Assembly: GCF_004193775.1 (NCBI RefSeq)
Contig: NC_041008.1
Location: 12,915,731 to 12,979,730, forward strand
Length of the DNA stretch: 64,000 bases
Direction: 5' to 3'
From: Glycine soja
Lineage: Eukaryota > Streptophyta > Magnoliopsida > Fabales > Fabaceae
Shown in pieces: positions 10,334 through 22,615 of this stretch; the stretch's first letter is position 1, and the number at the start of each line of letters is the position of its first letter. The notes below the pieces were generated by a model that saw only the letters and a program-made list of their open reading frames with translations, was not told the DNA's origin and did not search any database. A program made the translations under genes and the position numbers.

Positions 10334-12554
10334 TCTGTGTCCTATATTTTGGATATTACAGGTGTCCACGTGTCCGTGTCCAGTATCCGTGTCAGTGTTG
10401 GTGCTTCATAGGTTGCGACACCCCCCGCCCCCCAACTCTTCTTCCTCCATCTTTTTCACCCTATTCTCACACATACACAACACATGATAGACTATCTCAA
10501 ACCAACAACATCATTTTCATTTGTTCATCACTACAAATTGAGAGAGCCACAATTTGGTCAGATACATCCCCTTCACACCAAGCCCCTCTCAAGCACCATG
10601 CTTTCATAACCGGAGATTTTAAGGACCAACATAAGGGGAATCAATCATGAAAATGTAAAAGCAAACAAAGACAAGTAAATATCGTGAGAGTATAAGGATC
10701 AACTCTCTCTTCCAACATTGCGCTCCATCGTCCGCCTTCGGGAGCAATTTCTGGCGACGGCCGCACCCTTTGTTCTTTCTCTTATTTCCTTCTTCTCTAT
10801 GGCCAGAGATTGTTGAGGCTCTCACTTGCGTTGCAAGCGCCACATATATTCTCTGGCTGCATCTCTTAGGCTCCCATTTAGTTGTGTTGCAGTGGCTTAG
10901 AATAGCTTTATATTGCGGGTAATTGTGAAAAAAATACAGTTGACGCGATTGTAATTACGATTACGAAACATTATTTAAATCCATGCGCAGCACTGCAGTA
11001 GCCTCTGAAATTAGGACTGGAAAGAGAATCACGAAAGAGGTAGAAAGGGAAAAGTAAAAGATGTTAAATAATTTTTCCATGGTGGGAGACATTATCACAC
11101 TCCCACCTTAGTCTACCTCTAAATTCAAATAAAAAGTGATTGGTAAACACTAAAAATACTATCCAACCTAGAGAGAATAAAAATGATATAAATATAATAG
11201 AATCTATGATGCAAAAGATATTTGATGAAATGTATAAAATTATGAGTAGTTTATTTATCACTAAATTCAAAATTCTTTCAATTGAAATATAGGAGAAATA
11301 AATTGTGAAAATTTTATTTCAGTTTTCCTTGTTCACAAGTCTTACAAATTATTTTGGTAGTTTATGAGTTATTTTAACCCGCTTATAAATTAGTTTGATG
11401 AAAAACAATACGTAATGTAAATCATTAATTGCATTGTAATGATATAACATACAATTAATACTACCTTTGTTTCTTTCTTAATTGTTAGCTTTTTGGAGAA
11501 TTTGTATTCCTATATTTATATGTCGTTTTAAAGTTTAATATCATATTTATTACTCTTTTACCCACCCTTACTTATCTCTTAATCTCTAATTAATTTACTT
11601 ATGTGAAGTGGAGAGAGAAATGGATAAAATAAGAAATTTCCCAATCATTTTCTTATTAAAATCAATAAATTTTATTATTTTTACAAAATAATCTTAAAAT
11701 ACTGATAAAAAAGAACTAAGGGAGTATAGAGAGTAAAGAGAATGTACATCGAAATTGTAGAAGAACTGACGAAGTACATAATAATACTATTACCAGATCC
11801 AAACAAGAAAAGCCTTCCAGCAAAAAATTCCTAAATCAAAAAACTTACTCCAAAGGAAAGTCACGCAGAAGTGTCTAAAACTAATTCTGTTTCACCTCTT
11901 TAAAAGATTGTGCACATTTCTATAATTATTCTATCACACAAGTATCATAACTTTCCTCCTATTTTACCTCTTAGCAAAGATTTTTTAACAATGTATTCTT
12001 TTACAAAATCCATCAATGGTAAATTCATTTTTTCTAAATTCTTAAATGCTGGAATTTTCAAAATTTTAGATGGTGCTTTGACTTTTTTTTTTGTTTTCAT
12101 TTTAAAAAGAAAATAAAAAGATAAGAATAAAAATACATTTATTTAAAATTTTTTAAAAAAATTCTAAAAATATTTTCAAAAACTTCTAAACTAAAATTAA
12201 TAAATTAACGCTTTCAGTCTTTTAAAAAAAATTACAATAACACCTTAAAATACTTTTTTCTTGATATATATTTTCTAAATCTTAAAAATAAAAATTATTA
12301 TAAAAAAACAAAAAACAAATACTCAAAACAAAACTTGTATTCTATACTTGAGGAAAGCATGAATGGATTCTTGTCCATTCATCACTTATAAGTGATCTTG
12401 TAATGACCAAAGTTTATTTATTTATAACTAAAAACACAAGCACCATACAAGCTGCATTACATTACATAAATAAAAACTAAGATACGAAATACCTGAACAT
12501 TACAGGCACTACTACACAAGCTGCATGCATAACATAAATAAAAAACTTGTTTTC
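10334..12554. other. Intergenic DNA downstream of the glycosyltransferase
   Basis: AT-rich with no supported gene. It holds a C-rich run near 10420-10435, a moderately GC-rich stretch (10700-10870) without a convincing ORF, and long A/T runs after 11100. A 68-bp direct duplication (ACAAGCTGCAT...ATAAATAAAAA) at about 12448-12480 and 12516-12548 lies just after the glycosyltransferase stop. A TTTATT at 12415-12420 could be its poly(A) signal on the minus strand. Confidence 0.6.
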
Positions 12555-13961
12555 CTAAGCCACATTTTTCCACATTAGTGCCAACTCTGAAAGAGTCTTG
12601 GTAGAAGACCCATCTTCTTTGAGAGCATTAACAGCCGCAACTTCTAGTTTCTTCATTCTTTTTCGCATTTCCCCACCTTCCCTCCCTTCCATCAAACGCT
12701 TCACAACATCAGCAATTTCTTTTCTCTCGACCAAACCATTTTCACCAACTCTCGGCCTCAATCCCACTTTGAGATCCTCACAAAGCACAACCGCATTCAT
12801 TCTCTGCTCAGCATACAGTGGCCAAGTTATCAATGGCACACCATGCAGCACACTCTCGAGGGTCGAATTCCAGCCACAGTGAGTCAAGAACCCACCAACT
12901 GAACTGTGGCTAAGGATTTGAACCTGCGGTGCCCATGAAGGAACAACCATACCTTTCTCTTTTGTCCTCTCCAAGAACCCACATGGTAAGAACTGCAAAG
13001 GGTCAACACACTTTTGTGCACCAAGATAAGCAGCATCAGCTTTTGCATTGTTCGGTGCTCTCACAACCCACAAGAACTTGTGGTTACTCAACTCCAAACC
13101 ACAAGCCAGCTCATTCATTTGCTCTTGTGAAAGTGTTCCACCACTCCCAAAAGAAACATACAAAACTGAACCATCTTGCTGTTTCTCCAACCATGTTACA
13201 CACTCCAATAACCCTTTTGCATCATCATCACCACTTTGGACAAGTGGTCCAACAGGGTACACAGCAGGGTAACCTCTATCCTCATCTCTCAATGCTCTTA
13301 TAGGACCAGTTTCCAATGCCAGGAAGCTGTTGATGAAGATCCCATTAACGAACCAGCATCGTTTGTAACGCTTCAGCGACATCTGGTAGAGTTGACTGGT
13401 TCGATCCTGGGCTTGGGCATAGAGATCGCGGCCGTGAAACGGCACGCAACCCGGTAATTTGATAGCCTCCGGCAGATATCTGTACTCACATGATGTTTCC
13501 TCGTCCAACAAGGGCAAGTTCAAGTGCATGGAGAGTGTGGTGGCTGATATAGGGAAGTAAACGTAGGACAACATGTTGAACTCGTGAGCGAAATCTAGGG
13601 CATGCATGGCGAAAGAATCAACCACCATGGCCACGTAGGGAGTCTTTGAAGTTATGGACTTGAGGGTGTGGTGGATGGAGGGCATGGAGTGAGCCATTGC
13701 TAGCTGAATTTGGACAACTACGGGAACACCTTGTGGTAGGTCATTAGGGTTCACCGGTGGAAGGAAAACCGTGTTGATGTTTTGTGGAAGGGTTTGGAGA
13801 ATGGGTTTTGCAGCACTTGGGAGAGACCCCAGAATGGGAATGATACATGTGACGTGAATTTCTGGGTGAAGCTCAACAAGTCTCTTTGAGAAGTGGATAA
13901 CGGGAACGAAGTGGCTGTACCCTGCACTGGGAATTACTACAATGTGCGTTATTTTCCCCAT
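12555..13961 (-). CDS. UDP-glycosyltransferase, family 1, UGT72-like, single exon
   Basis: A 468-residue plant secondary-product glycosyltransferase that transfers a sugar from a UDP-sugar to a small acceptor in the cytosol. There is no signal peptide or membrane segment. The PSPG sugar-donor box spans residues 343-386 (WAPQVQILS ... HCGWNS ... PLYAEQ) and ends in Gln386, which usually fits UDP-glucose. The likely catalytic His is His17 (GYSHFVP) with partner Asp115 (VVDSFAMHA). Length and the intronless structure match UGT72. The family acts on phenylpropanoids, monolignols or flavonols; the acceptor cannot be read from sequence. The start ATG at 13959-13961 gives the normal MGK-THIVVIPSAG beginning. 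It is flanked by transposons and not clustered with other pathway genes. No damage is visible. Confidence 0.95.
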   Translation of the reverse strand: MGKITHIVVIPSAGYSHFVPVIHFSKRLVELHPEIHVTCIIPILGSLPSAAKPILQTLPQNINTVFLPPVNPNDLPQGVPVVVQIQLAMAHSMPSIHHTLKSITSKTPYVAMVVDSFAMHALDFAHEFNMLSYVYFPISATTLSMHLNLPLLDEETSCEYRYLPEAIKLPGCVPFHGRDLYAQAQDRTSQLYQMSLKRYKRCWFVNGIFINSFLALETGPIRALRDEDRGYPAVYPVGPLVQSGDDDAKGLLECVTWLEKQQDGSVLYVSFGSGGTLSQEQMNELACGLELSNHKFLWVVRAPNNAKADAAYLGAQKCVDPLQFLPCGFLERTKEKGMVVPSWAPQVQILSHSSVGGFLTHCGWNSTLESVLHGVPLITWPLYAEQRMNAVVLCEDLKVGLRPRVGENGLVERKEIADVVKRLMEGREGGEMRKRMKKLEVAAVNALKEDGSSTKTLSELALMWKNVA

Positions 13962-14180
13962 GCATGCAAATCTGTGTTAGTTTCCTGTTAATAATTATTA
14001 ATTCAACAAGGTTAGTTAATGAAAAGGAACAAAAAACAGAATATTAACACACATAATTTAACAAGCAAACAATATTCCTAGACCCTAGGGTTTGGCTACG
14101 ATCCACTTACTCTGTTTAAGCGTCTGTCCACTTATCAGGAAATATCAGCCAAGAGCAACATGCCTCGAGCGAGGAAGCTC

Positions 14181-14190
14181 TTATATAATT
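14181..14190 (-). promoter_or_regulatory. Candidate TATA box of the glycosyltransferase gene
   Basis: A TTATATAAG-type sequence on the minus strand lies about 220 bp upstream of the ATG at 13961. This would leave a 5' leader of roughly 190 bases. Position and composition are plausible, but the surrounding DNA is AT-rich. Confidence 0.35.
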
Positions 14191-17100
14191 AGTTGAAGAA
14201 ATAAAGTAGTGGTTCATTATAATTTTTGTGTAAGAATTTTTTTTTCTTAAAATAATTATCATTTTAATTTCTAATATAACATTAATTATTTTTTATTTAT
14301 ATTTCTTATAATATTAATGGTGGACAATAAAATTTTTAAATATATTAATGATGATTATTTTAGGAGAAAGGAAGTAATTAATTTATTTGTTAGGACAAAT
14401 ATATTTTTGGTTCTTTTAAAAAAATATCATTTTAGTCTTTGTAAATTTTTTTTGTCCTTTATTATTTGAAATAAATCACTTTTAGTTTTTGAAATGATTT
14501 AGATAACAGTCTATTGAGGGATAAAAATTGTTTAAATAGTGTTTTATGGGATTTAAAGTAATGCATTAAAAAGTTAGAGTTGAAAAATGAAAAAAAAAAA
14601 AAGATGGAGTTTGTTTGAAACAAGGGAAAATGATTTAGAAAAAAAATGATTTAGATAACAGTCTATAGAGGGATAAGAATTGTTTAAATTTGAACAATTT
14701 TAAAAGGAAAAAAAATATATTCTCTTTTATTTATTTTAGTATTATCTTGTGAAAGAGAGAAAAATATTAAGTAGAACTCAGCTAACCACAGTTAATTTCT
14801 TCTAGCTATTGGAGTTTGTTTGATCCTTTAAGTAAAATTTTAAGGTTGAGCCTGATAGAAAAATAAAAATGTGATTAGAAGAAATTAAAAATTATTAACA
14901 AATTTTTTAACAAAAAATTAGTCATTTACAAATACAATTAATATTTCATACCTAAAAATAGAAGTTGACAGCCTATATATCTCTCTTGTCATAACATTAT
15001 TCCATAGTAATCGAAATTTATAATTTTTTCGTAAATTGAATTTTAATTTTATGAGTGTGTATCACACACTCACATTGTCTTAATTATTTTTTAATCTCAC
15101 ATAATAAACACCCAAGAGGTGTAAAAAGATCATTTTCCTATATCCTATAAAATCCATGTGTACATGTGATATTTTCTCTTGTCCTCCATGTCCATATCTC
15201 TATAGTCTATACAGAGAAGCAATGATCCTGGACATGAGAGTGATGAGACGTCACATTCATGTTTCCTTTTGTTATAACATCACGTGAAGCATTATATACG
15301 TGGCAGTGTTTTGTTGTCTCCATTTGACACGTATCGGCCATGCTAAAACTCACCCCCATCATACACGTACAACGTTTGTTGCTCCCAATAGATTGACATC
15401 CATCATAGTGGCTGTTCCCTTGTTTTACATCACGCATGTGCCAAATAGTTTTCACATGATCCTGTAATGTATTACCCGATTCACATTGTATGCATGCAGA
15501 CCAATATTTTTAATCAGAAAAATTACCAATTAATCATATTTTTCTTTCTTTTTTCTAGATTACAGTATCTTTTAGTTAAGAAAAATTTATTATAGTCAGA
15601 TAACATTATTATAAATGAAAAAAAATTATCTATGTATTTATCGTGGTCATTGTTAGAACTTAGAAGGATAGAAACAAATTTTTGTATCAGCAAAGTCGAG
15701 GTCGATGCTAAGTGATAATTAATACAAAAGCTTCTGCTAACATTACTATCTATCATAATTAGACATTAGCTGGTTTGCATGGGCTTATGGTTGACAAGTA
15801 TCGTTTTTTTTAGGGATTGTTCGGATTAAATAAATCATCATTATAAATACTAATATCGCCATAAAACATAAAAATTAAGGCAACGAATAACAAATTCAAT
15901 ATTGAATAATTGTCACAATAAAAAATATACAACAGTCCAAGCGAAAAAAATACCTGAATTTTCCTAATATGTGATTAAATTTGATTGAAAATAATTATAA
16001 GACAGAAAATATAAATGTAGTTTAAAAATTTAATTTAATATAACATGTGTGATTTAATTTTGTGAGTTTCAGTAAAAAAAAAAATCATTAAAACTGGAAG
16101 ATCGTAAATTGATAGTGTACAATTACATTGTCAAAGTTAGAATATTCTCTGTTGGGATCAGGGAATCTTATTCTTATCTACAGAGGCTGATGTTTTGATG
16201 TCCATGCATCTATTTGGGCGTGGAAGGTGGGGGTCGGGCTGATGATTCGGGTGTTACTCTTTGGGGTGGTGCAGACCTGTGTTGTTAGCCTAGGCCTTTG
16301 AAAGGGTGGTTTGATTGTGTGTATGGAATAAAAACGATCAACGATTTATTGATATTCTATACTAATATCATATTAAAAAAAATTAAGTTTTATATTAGTT
16401 CTAACATTGTCGATTAAAATAGCTTTATTATAATCCAGTTTAATATGCATCTCAATAAAGCATTCGAGGCACTCTACAGAAATATTTCTAAATGTCCTAA
16501 TTAATCTTAAATTCTCATTGACCCATTTATTAAAGTCTTTAGCACTAATATTAAGGTTAATAAAGTAAATTTACCAAAAATGACAAAATCTTATCAACAT
16601 GCATTAAAGATCCACCAATGCCAATTTTAGTTTAAAAATTTAAAAAGTATTTTCCTATTTGTGGGATAACTTGTGCCGCCACAAAACCTACCCTTCTAAC
16701 TAAGGGATTATGTCTTTAAAACATGCAATTAACCATGGGATTAAAAAACCTAATTTAGCTACAGTAATAATTACCATGCATGTATAATCGTCCGATCCAT
16801 TTAATATCAACTTGATGCTTCTCATTCTACTCTACTAAATCTTCAAAGCATCCAAGGCATGCAAGTGCTGCCATACATGCATATTGAAGCTTCCTTTTTT
16901 CTGCTTCCCATCCAAGACCTTTTCTAAGGATTTCGCCACCTATCTCTTCATCTTTTTCTCTCCTCCTTACCACCTGAACCAAAACATATATCTTCTCTAG
17001 CCCTTGGGTTCTTTATTTTTTGCTTCATGAAACATATCTCTCTTGGCTTCATTTGTTTTTGTTTTTTTTTTTTCTGTTTCAAGGAGCATAACTCAAAGGT

Positions 17101-17399
17101 TTCCATTCTCTCACTTTCTCTAACTCAAGAAGGTTTCCCATTTTTCTTAATTTTAACCAATGATGTTCAAAAGAAATGTATAGTATAGTACTGTTTTATC
17201 GGTTTAAAGAAAGTTGCTAATTGGTGTTTGATAACCATTTTAGCCTTTGACGTTCAAGTATATGCTTACACGTGTCTATACCATGTTTTGATGGAAATTA
17301 ATAAGACAATATTGTCACATATACAAATTATAACATGTCGAGTATATCAATAACTTAAAAAATTGTCAAAGACATACCTAAATATTCGCATTCATTCCC
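14191..17399. other. Intergenic AT-rich DNA
   Basis: No supported gene. A 44-bp direct repeat (ATGATTTAGATAACAGTCTA...) occurs at 14492-14536 and 14647-14690. The stretch at 14395-14460, with GGACAAATATATTTTTGG, resembles ends of legume MITE-like repeats, but no matching second end was seen. A pyrimidine-rich stretch at 16900-17110 looks like a plant 5' leader, yet no ORF follows it. Confidence 0.5.
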
Positions 17400-18300
17400 A
17401 TGAATATGACTTGACAACAAAGACCCTTAATTACTCCCGAGAGAAATTTTACTCACTTTCTAGGGGATTGTTTAAGAGCACCTGAGTGCGAAAGAGATAG
17501 TCACAGAGTGCAAATTTACTTAATGAGATAACAAATTTATAATCCCCTAATAGTAGATAGGGACTACTCAAATCAATGGACTATTTATGGAATGATTGAC
17601 CCAATCCATCATAGGGTAAATCTTATATTTAATCTCATCTAAAATAATATGTAATGCACATATGATGATTATCAAATATTTAATTGTTGATTGATGATAC
17701 TAAAAAGATAATGTATTAATTATTGATTGATACTAATCCACAACAAATCATTTTAACATTCTCCGACTTGGAAAGTATTAACCAATCATAGAAATCACCA
17801 AGACTAGAATGACAATTTCAATCATATGTCAACAATAATGTAAGAAATATAAAATCTCTAACACCATAAAATAATATCTAATGGGGATACATTTCCTTAG
17901 CGTCAAATAGTCATATTTCTAGCTAACAAGAAAAGAACAAACGAAATAACATAACTTAATAGTCTAAATATGCTACAATGGTCCAAGCATCTTAAAATGC
18001 TACAAGAGATATGTTACTAAGATAATATTACTTTATAATATCTCATGAGAGTTTTCCGACACCCAATGACCCAAAACATCAAAAGACTTAACCAAACACA
18101 TGAGAAGTCGCAAAAAATACAATAAAGCTTTGATAGCTAAGTCTTTGGTCAGTGGATCATGCCATTTTAAGTCTGAAAAGTTGTAAAGTCCATAATGAAA
18201 TCCACATGCATCTAAGTGTTCACAATAGCCTAATAACAAGACTGACCACATATAGGCTAAATTAACAAAGGCTCTTGCTATATTTGACATTCAATTAATC
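17400..18300 (-). mobile_element. Degenerate Ty1/copia 3' remnant
   Basis: The minus strand at about 18160-18150 reads DPLTKDLA, which resembles the DPLTKGL motif near the C-terminus of copia RNase H. About 400 bases further on, the minus strand reads CCAAGTCGGAGAATGTTAA (about 17757-17775), resembling a polypurine tract followed by a TGTT LTR start. The DNA beyond (17767 down to about 17400) could be LTR. All reading frames are broken. The assignment rests on two short motifs in the right order and orientation. Confidence 0.35.
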
Positions 18301-18762
18301 TAATATTCACAAAATAAGTGACTATGTACACCCAAAGAAAATTAAGAAATCGGTTAATTTTCTACTTAAGTGACATAGGCACCTAGGTTAAATAAAACGA
18401 TACTCTAGATTTATGTGATCACAAAATGTCAATAATGAGCAAGCAATTAGATAATTGGTCTAAACATAAAGTTTATAAGTACTTCAAAGGTGCAAAATTG
18501 TACTTGATAAGAGTACTATTGGAATACCTGAAACACACTAGAAGAGGGGTTGAATAGTGTGATAGATAAAACTTACTCTTTCGAAAACTATAAGAAGCTT
18601 TTCTCAAAGAAAATATCAATGGATGAAGGATTTCTTCCAAGGGGTTCGAAATAGCTTTGTGCTTAGAAAACTAGTTTGCAAAACTTGGATATGATAGTGT
18701 AGAAGTGACTTGAAGAAAAAAATTAGTTATATAGAAGCAGTAATGAAAACACCAAGGTTTTA
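18301..18762. other. Unassigned DNA before gypsy A
   Basis: No gene. ACACTAGAAGAGGGGTTGAA at 18535-18556 is a phrase typical of repeat-derived DNA, but the element cannot be named. The 5' LTR of gypsy A begins abruptly at 18763, so the outer LTR part was lost here. Confidence 0.4.
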
Positions 18763-19092
18763 TGTGACACTTAGGCTATAAATAGAGGCCATGTGTGTGC
18801 ATTTTTTCAACTTTGATCATTTGAGAATTAAACTTTAAAGTTCAGACTTCTTTAGAGGCACTAAATTCTGTGTTCTTCTCTTTCTCTCCCTTCATTCATC
18901 TTCTTCTACCTTTAAGCTCTTATCCATGGCTTCCTATGGTGGTGAGCTTCTTCTAGACTCATCTTCTACTTGAAGTGGTGTCTCCATTCATCTTTTTCCT
19001 TCTCCATTCCACTGCAATCAGACCTCAAGAAGCAAAGGAATCAATTGATGAAGAAGATCCAAGGTCTACAAGCTCCACATGGAGCTACGTCA
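18763..19092 (+). repeat. Gypsy A 5' LTR, right part only
   Basis: Matches 23261-23588 and carries the TATA-like CTATAAATAG at 18776-18785. It ends ...GCTACGTCA just before the primer-binding site. The U3 part is missing. Confidence 0.85.
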
Positions 19093-19094
19093 TG

Positions 19095-19107
19095 TGGTAT
19101 CAAGAGC
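19095..19107 (+). promoter_or_regulatory. Primer-binding site of gypsy A
   Basis: TGGTATCAAGAGC, two bases after the LTR end. It resembles the initiator-tRNA-Met complement TGGTATCAGAGC with one extra A. Confidence 0.8.
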
Positions 19108-20990
19108 ATCTTCATCTAGGTGATGTTCTTTTGTTTCCTCTATCTTTTTGTTCAGTCAATTCACTTTAATTCCTTGTTATTCATCTTATTCTCCATGTAT
19201 ATCCTCCATTATCTTGTGGTTTGGTGCTGTTTAGAGTAGATTCAAAAAAATAAACCGATTAAATCTTAGATCTACACTTGTTCTTGCATTTCTATGGTTC
19301 AAATTTTATAGATCTACTCTTGAATCATGTTTTTGTGTTGATTTTAGGTTCTATAATTTTTCATTCATAATCTTCTTGTGCTGAACCTTTAGATCTAAAT
19401 TTTCTTCTAAAATATTTATTAGAAAAAAAACACAAAAATCTAAGTGTAAATCACTTAATTCATGTTGTCTTAGAGTCATGTTTAGTCATAATAATTGTCA
19501 CATTATGTTCTAAGTTTGTGTTGAATTTTTATTTTGTTGATTGAATTCTAGATACATTTGTTCATGTATTCTTCTCATTCTTAGCCTATCTTTTGAATTT
19601 TGAGCCTAATTCATGCATGTTATTTAGTTCATAACATGTTCTAAATCAATTCCTAGAACTAGTCTTGTTGTTGAGCTGTGGTGCTGAGTTGCGTTGTGGT
19701 GCTGAGTTCCTAGAAGTTGAGTTGCGGTGCTGAGTTGCGGCTGGATTTGTGAATCAAAATAAGTTTTAAGCTCTCTTGAATTTTCTTATTCTAGATAATT
19801 TAGCATAAGCAAACACAAATTATAGCTATCCAAGCCTTAAGCAACATAAACACTACTCTTGATTTCTAGGTTGAAATCGTTGGTGTTAACAGCTTAAACA
19901 TATGAACTTGTATAAATTACTGGGAATTTTTCACTTCGAAATTTGAGCTGAAATTTTTACTGAATTTTCTAGACATCTGGAAAAAAATTATAAAAAAAGA
20001 AACAAACGATTTGGATCAAAGGAAAAAATAATAAAAATCACACAAGTTGGCAGAAAAATCAGTGTCCAAGAAAAAAAAAAGAGAAAGGGAAGTGTGCTTG
20101 TTGTTTTGGCTTGAAATTTGTTCTATAATTGGTGCCAATTTTATACCAATCTTAGTTCTGAAATTTCAATTGAAAATTAGTGTGAAAAAAAGTTCCAAAA
20201 CTAGAGGTTTCTTGAGTTTTTTTTTGTTTTTTTTACTCTACTCTAGAGCCATTCTAAGTTTCTCTTTGAGTCCTAGTTTGCTTTTATGTGTTTTTCATCG
20301 CTTTAATTATTGAATAATCCTTGAAAATTTGTCTTGTTAAAACTCTATTGGTTTAGCTTTCATTTCATTTTTTTGGTCTTTGGTTATTGCTTGTCTCTTT
20401 GTTTCCTTGTTTGTGAGTTGTCATATAAGGAATTGGAAAGGAGGATTGGTGTCATCCCTTGAAGAATTTGAGTCAAGAAGCAAGGGAAAAACCACCTTAA
20501 GAGCTATTGGACTAAGAAGAACTCCAAATTGAGTGAATCACCAAAGAAAGAACAACCACCAAAATTGAGGACCTTTTTGTAATTTTGTAATTGACAATTT
20601 ACTTACTTTCATTGCTTTCAAATTTTGTAACAAAAAGACCTTTCATTGGAAGTAAGTTGGGAGCCTCCAATAGCCCACCCTACTTCCATTTGTGTGTAAT
20701 AATTTTAGGCAATTTTCCCATAGGATTGTGAGTGTTTTGTTGGGAACCTTAAATGTGTTCATCCAAACACTCTTAGGATTTGCCTAGTTTACATTTCTTG
20801 CTTACTTTCATAGCTTATTTCCTTTACCTTCCATTGTCAAACTGCCTAGATAGCTTGCCTTTCACTAATTAGTTTTTACCTTATTTTTCACACCTCTTTT
20901 AGTGTTTATTTTGGCTAGTTTCAACCATAGTTTCTTTTACCTTTTGTTTTCAAACCCCCAACAAGAAAGAACCACAACTTAGGAACCAAC
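19108..20990 (+). other. Gypsy A untranslated leader
   Basis: This 1.9-kb non-coding leader lies between PBS and gag. It contains a short imperfect repeat of GTGGTGCTGAGTTGC (about 19676-19745, four copies) and many T runs. No convincing gene was found. Confidence 0.6.
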
Positions 20991-21697
20991 ATGAGTCTTC
21001 ATTCTTCATCTAGTGTTAATGGTGAGGGTTCTACTCCTAAGGACCCCTTGTATAAGATATTAGATGAGTTGAGATCCCTTAAGTTGTGGAAAGAAAAACA
21101 AGAGAGAAAATAAAAAGGAAGAAATAAGTCAAGATGAAAGAGAGAAAAAAAGAGAGGAAGAAAGAAGGAAAATACTAAATGAGTTAAGAAAAGAAAAGCA
21201 TGCCTCCTATAGTAGTCATAACTCTTGCAAAAGCCTAAGTGAAGAACTTCGTGACTACTATGAAGGAAGGCATAGGTCACATCTTAAACCTCACTCTCAT
21301 AGGAGAGAAAAGGAAAGAAAGCCTCAAGAGGCTAACATTAACCTCCCATACTTCCATGGGAAGGACAATGTAGAGGCTAACTTAGATTGGGAAATAAGGG
21401 TAGAGCAACAACTTAAAAGGAAATCTAGTTCAAAATCTTATGGCTCTCACTCTTATCCAAATTAAGACCAAGGTCAAGGGGAAGACAATAGAAAAGCAAC
21501 CCTTTAAGGCTAGTATGCAAGAGAAGACTAGCTCCATGAAGTGCTTTAAATGTCTTGGAAGAGGACACATTACTTCTCAATGCCCCACCATGAAAACCAT
21601 GATTATGAGGGGCCAAGTAATTTATAGTAGCCAAGATGAGGCTACTACTTCACCTTCCTCTAGTGAAAGTGAAGAAGCAAAAATGGGAAGAATCTAG
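20991..21697 (+). pseudogene. Gypsy A gag, interrupted
   Basis: ATG at 20991 begins MSLHSSSSVNGEGS, followed by the gag-like PLYKILDELRSLK. A TAA stop follows after about 40 codons. Later pieces in other frames are NINLPYFHGKDNVEANLDW (about 21334-21390) and a CCHC zinc knuckle CFKCLGRGHITSQC (about 21541-21583), which in the family binds element RNA. Several stops and frame changes make this copy unable to give a full gag. Confidence 0.75.
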
Positions 21698-21734
21698 TGA
21701 GGAAATCTACCCCTAAGAAAAAGGACAACCTTTA

Positions 21735-22420
21735 ATGGTTAAGGATGAGTGTAAGGAGGTAAGTGTCTCATCCAAGAGGTTAGCTAAGAAGGAAATAAAT
21801 TTTGAAATAAAGACAAATATTAAAGAAATTTCCCCTCTTAGACAACCTCCACATTTTCTCTTTCGTAAAAAGACACTTGTTAGCATTGTCACACCTCTTG
21901 GGCATGAGTTTATTTCTCAAGTAAAGGAGTTGTTGGATGAGGATTTGGTTCGGAAGAGCTTAAATCCTTGTGCTTTGTTGGCGCCCAAAATACATATTAT
22001 TAGGCACCAAATCCCTAAAATAGGTGGTACGATCAATGTTTTGAGTGGTGCAACCCTCTTTTGTAAAATCACTCGTGCATCCAACATCTTCATGATTTAT
22101 ATACATAGGGACTCATTAGGTAGGTTTGTTCTTATTTTTAGTTTCAATACAAACTTATTTACACATATGGGACACCTTAGGTATGTCATACTTTTTGGTA
22201 GGAATAATCAAGATGAAAATACAAAATAAGGTATGTTTTATTGCATTACTTTTCTTCATTTTTTAAATAGTGATCAAGGGGTTCACATGAACTCTAAGAG
22301 AATAAAGGTCATTCCTGAGTGACCCACTCCACCAAGTATAAGGAATATTTGGGGCTTCCATGACTTAACAAACTTTTATAAAAGGTTTATCCCATATTTT
22401 TCTATACTTGTAGCACCACT
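21735..22420 (+). pseudogene. Gypsy A collapsed reverse transcriptase
   Basis: The N-terminal RT motif is clear: SQVKELLDEDLVRKSLNPCA followed by LSGATLFCKI. Between them, the normal KKDG...MCVDYR block is replaced by IHIIRHQIPK. The catalytic YxDD block is not present; the frame instead runs through HRDSLGRFVLIF and GHLRYVILFGRNN to a stop at 22227-22229. A later piece near 22300-22430 matches the RT end (RIKVIPE, FHDLTNFYKRF). The same collapsed form occurs in gypsy B, so the lesion predates their separation. Confidence 0.8.
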
Positions 22421-22601
22421 CATTGAGTTGGTGAGGAACTATGTTCCTTCACGGGAAGATGCCCAGGAAATAGGCTTTCAGACCTTACCTTACTTCAACT
22501 TCCCAAACACCACTAATATGTATGTTTTTGTGCTTTTTACAGGTGTTGAGGAAAAAAGCTCTGAGTTTCAAGAATCCCCGGATTTGAGGTCAAATCCATT
22601 T

Positions 22602-22613
22602 CAAGGGGGAGGG
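22602..22613 (+). promoter_or_regulatory. Polypurine tract of gypsy A
   Basis: AAGGGGGAGGGAA lies just before the 3' LTR start TGATGCAATCC at 22616, the usual site for plus-strand priming. Confidence 0.75.
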
Positions 22614-22615
22614 AA

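Noticed and set aside
10619..10843. Possible short gene in a GC-richer stretch
   Set aside because: No domain, no splice pattern and no promoter context; the 74-codon minus-strand frame has no recognisable features.
12929..13303. Plus-strand ORFs inside the glycosyltransferase
   Set aside because: They are antisense shadows of the minus-strand gene with no domain.
16780..16920. Possible microRNA precursor around repeated GCATGCA/CATGCAT words
   Set aside because: No long complementary arms could be found by eye and no known mature miRNA was recognised.
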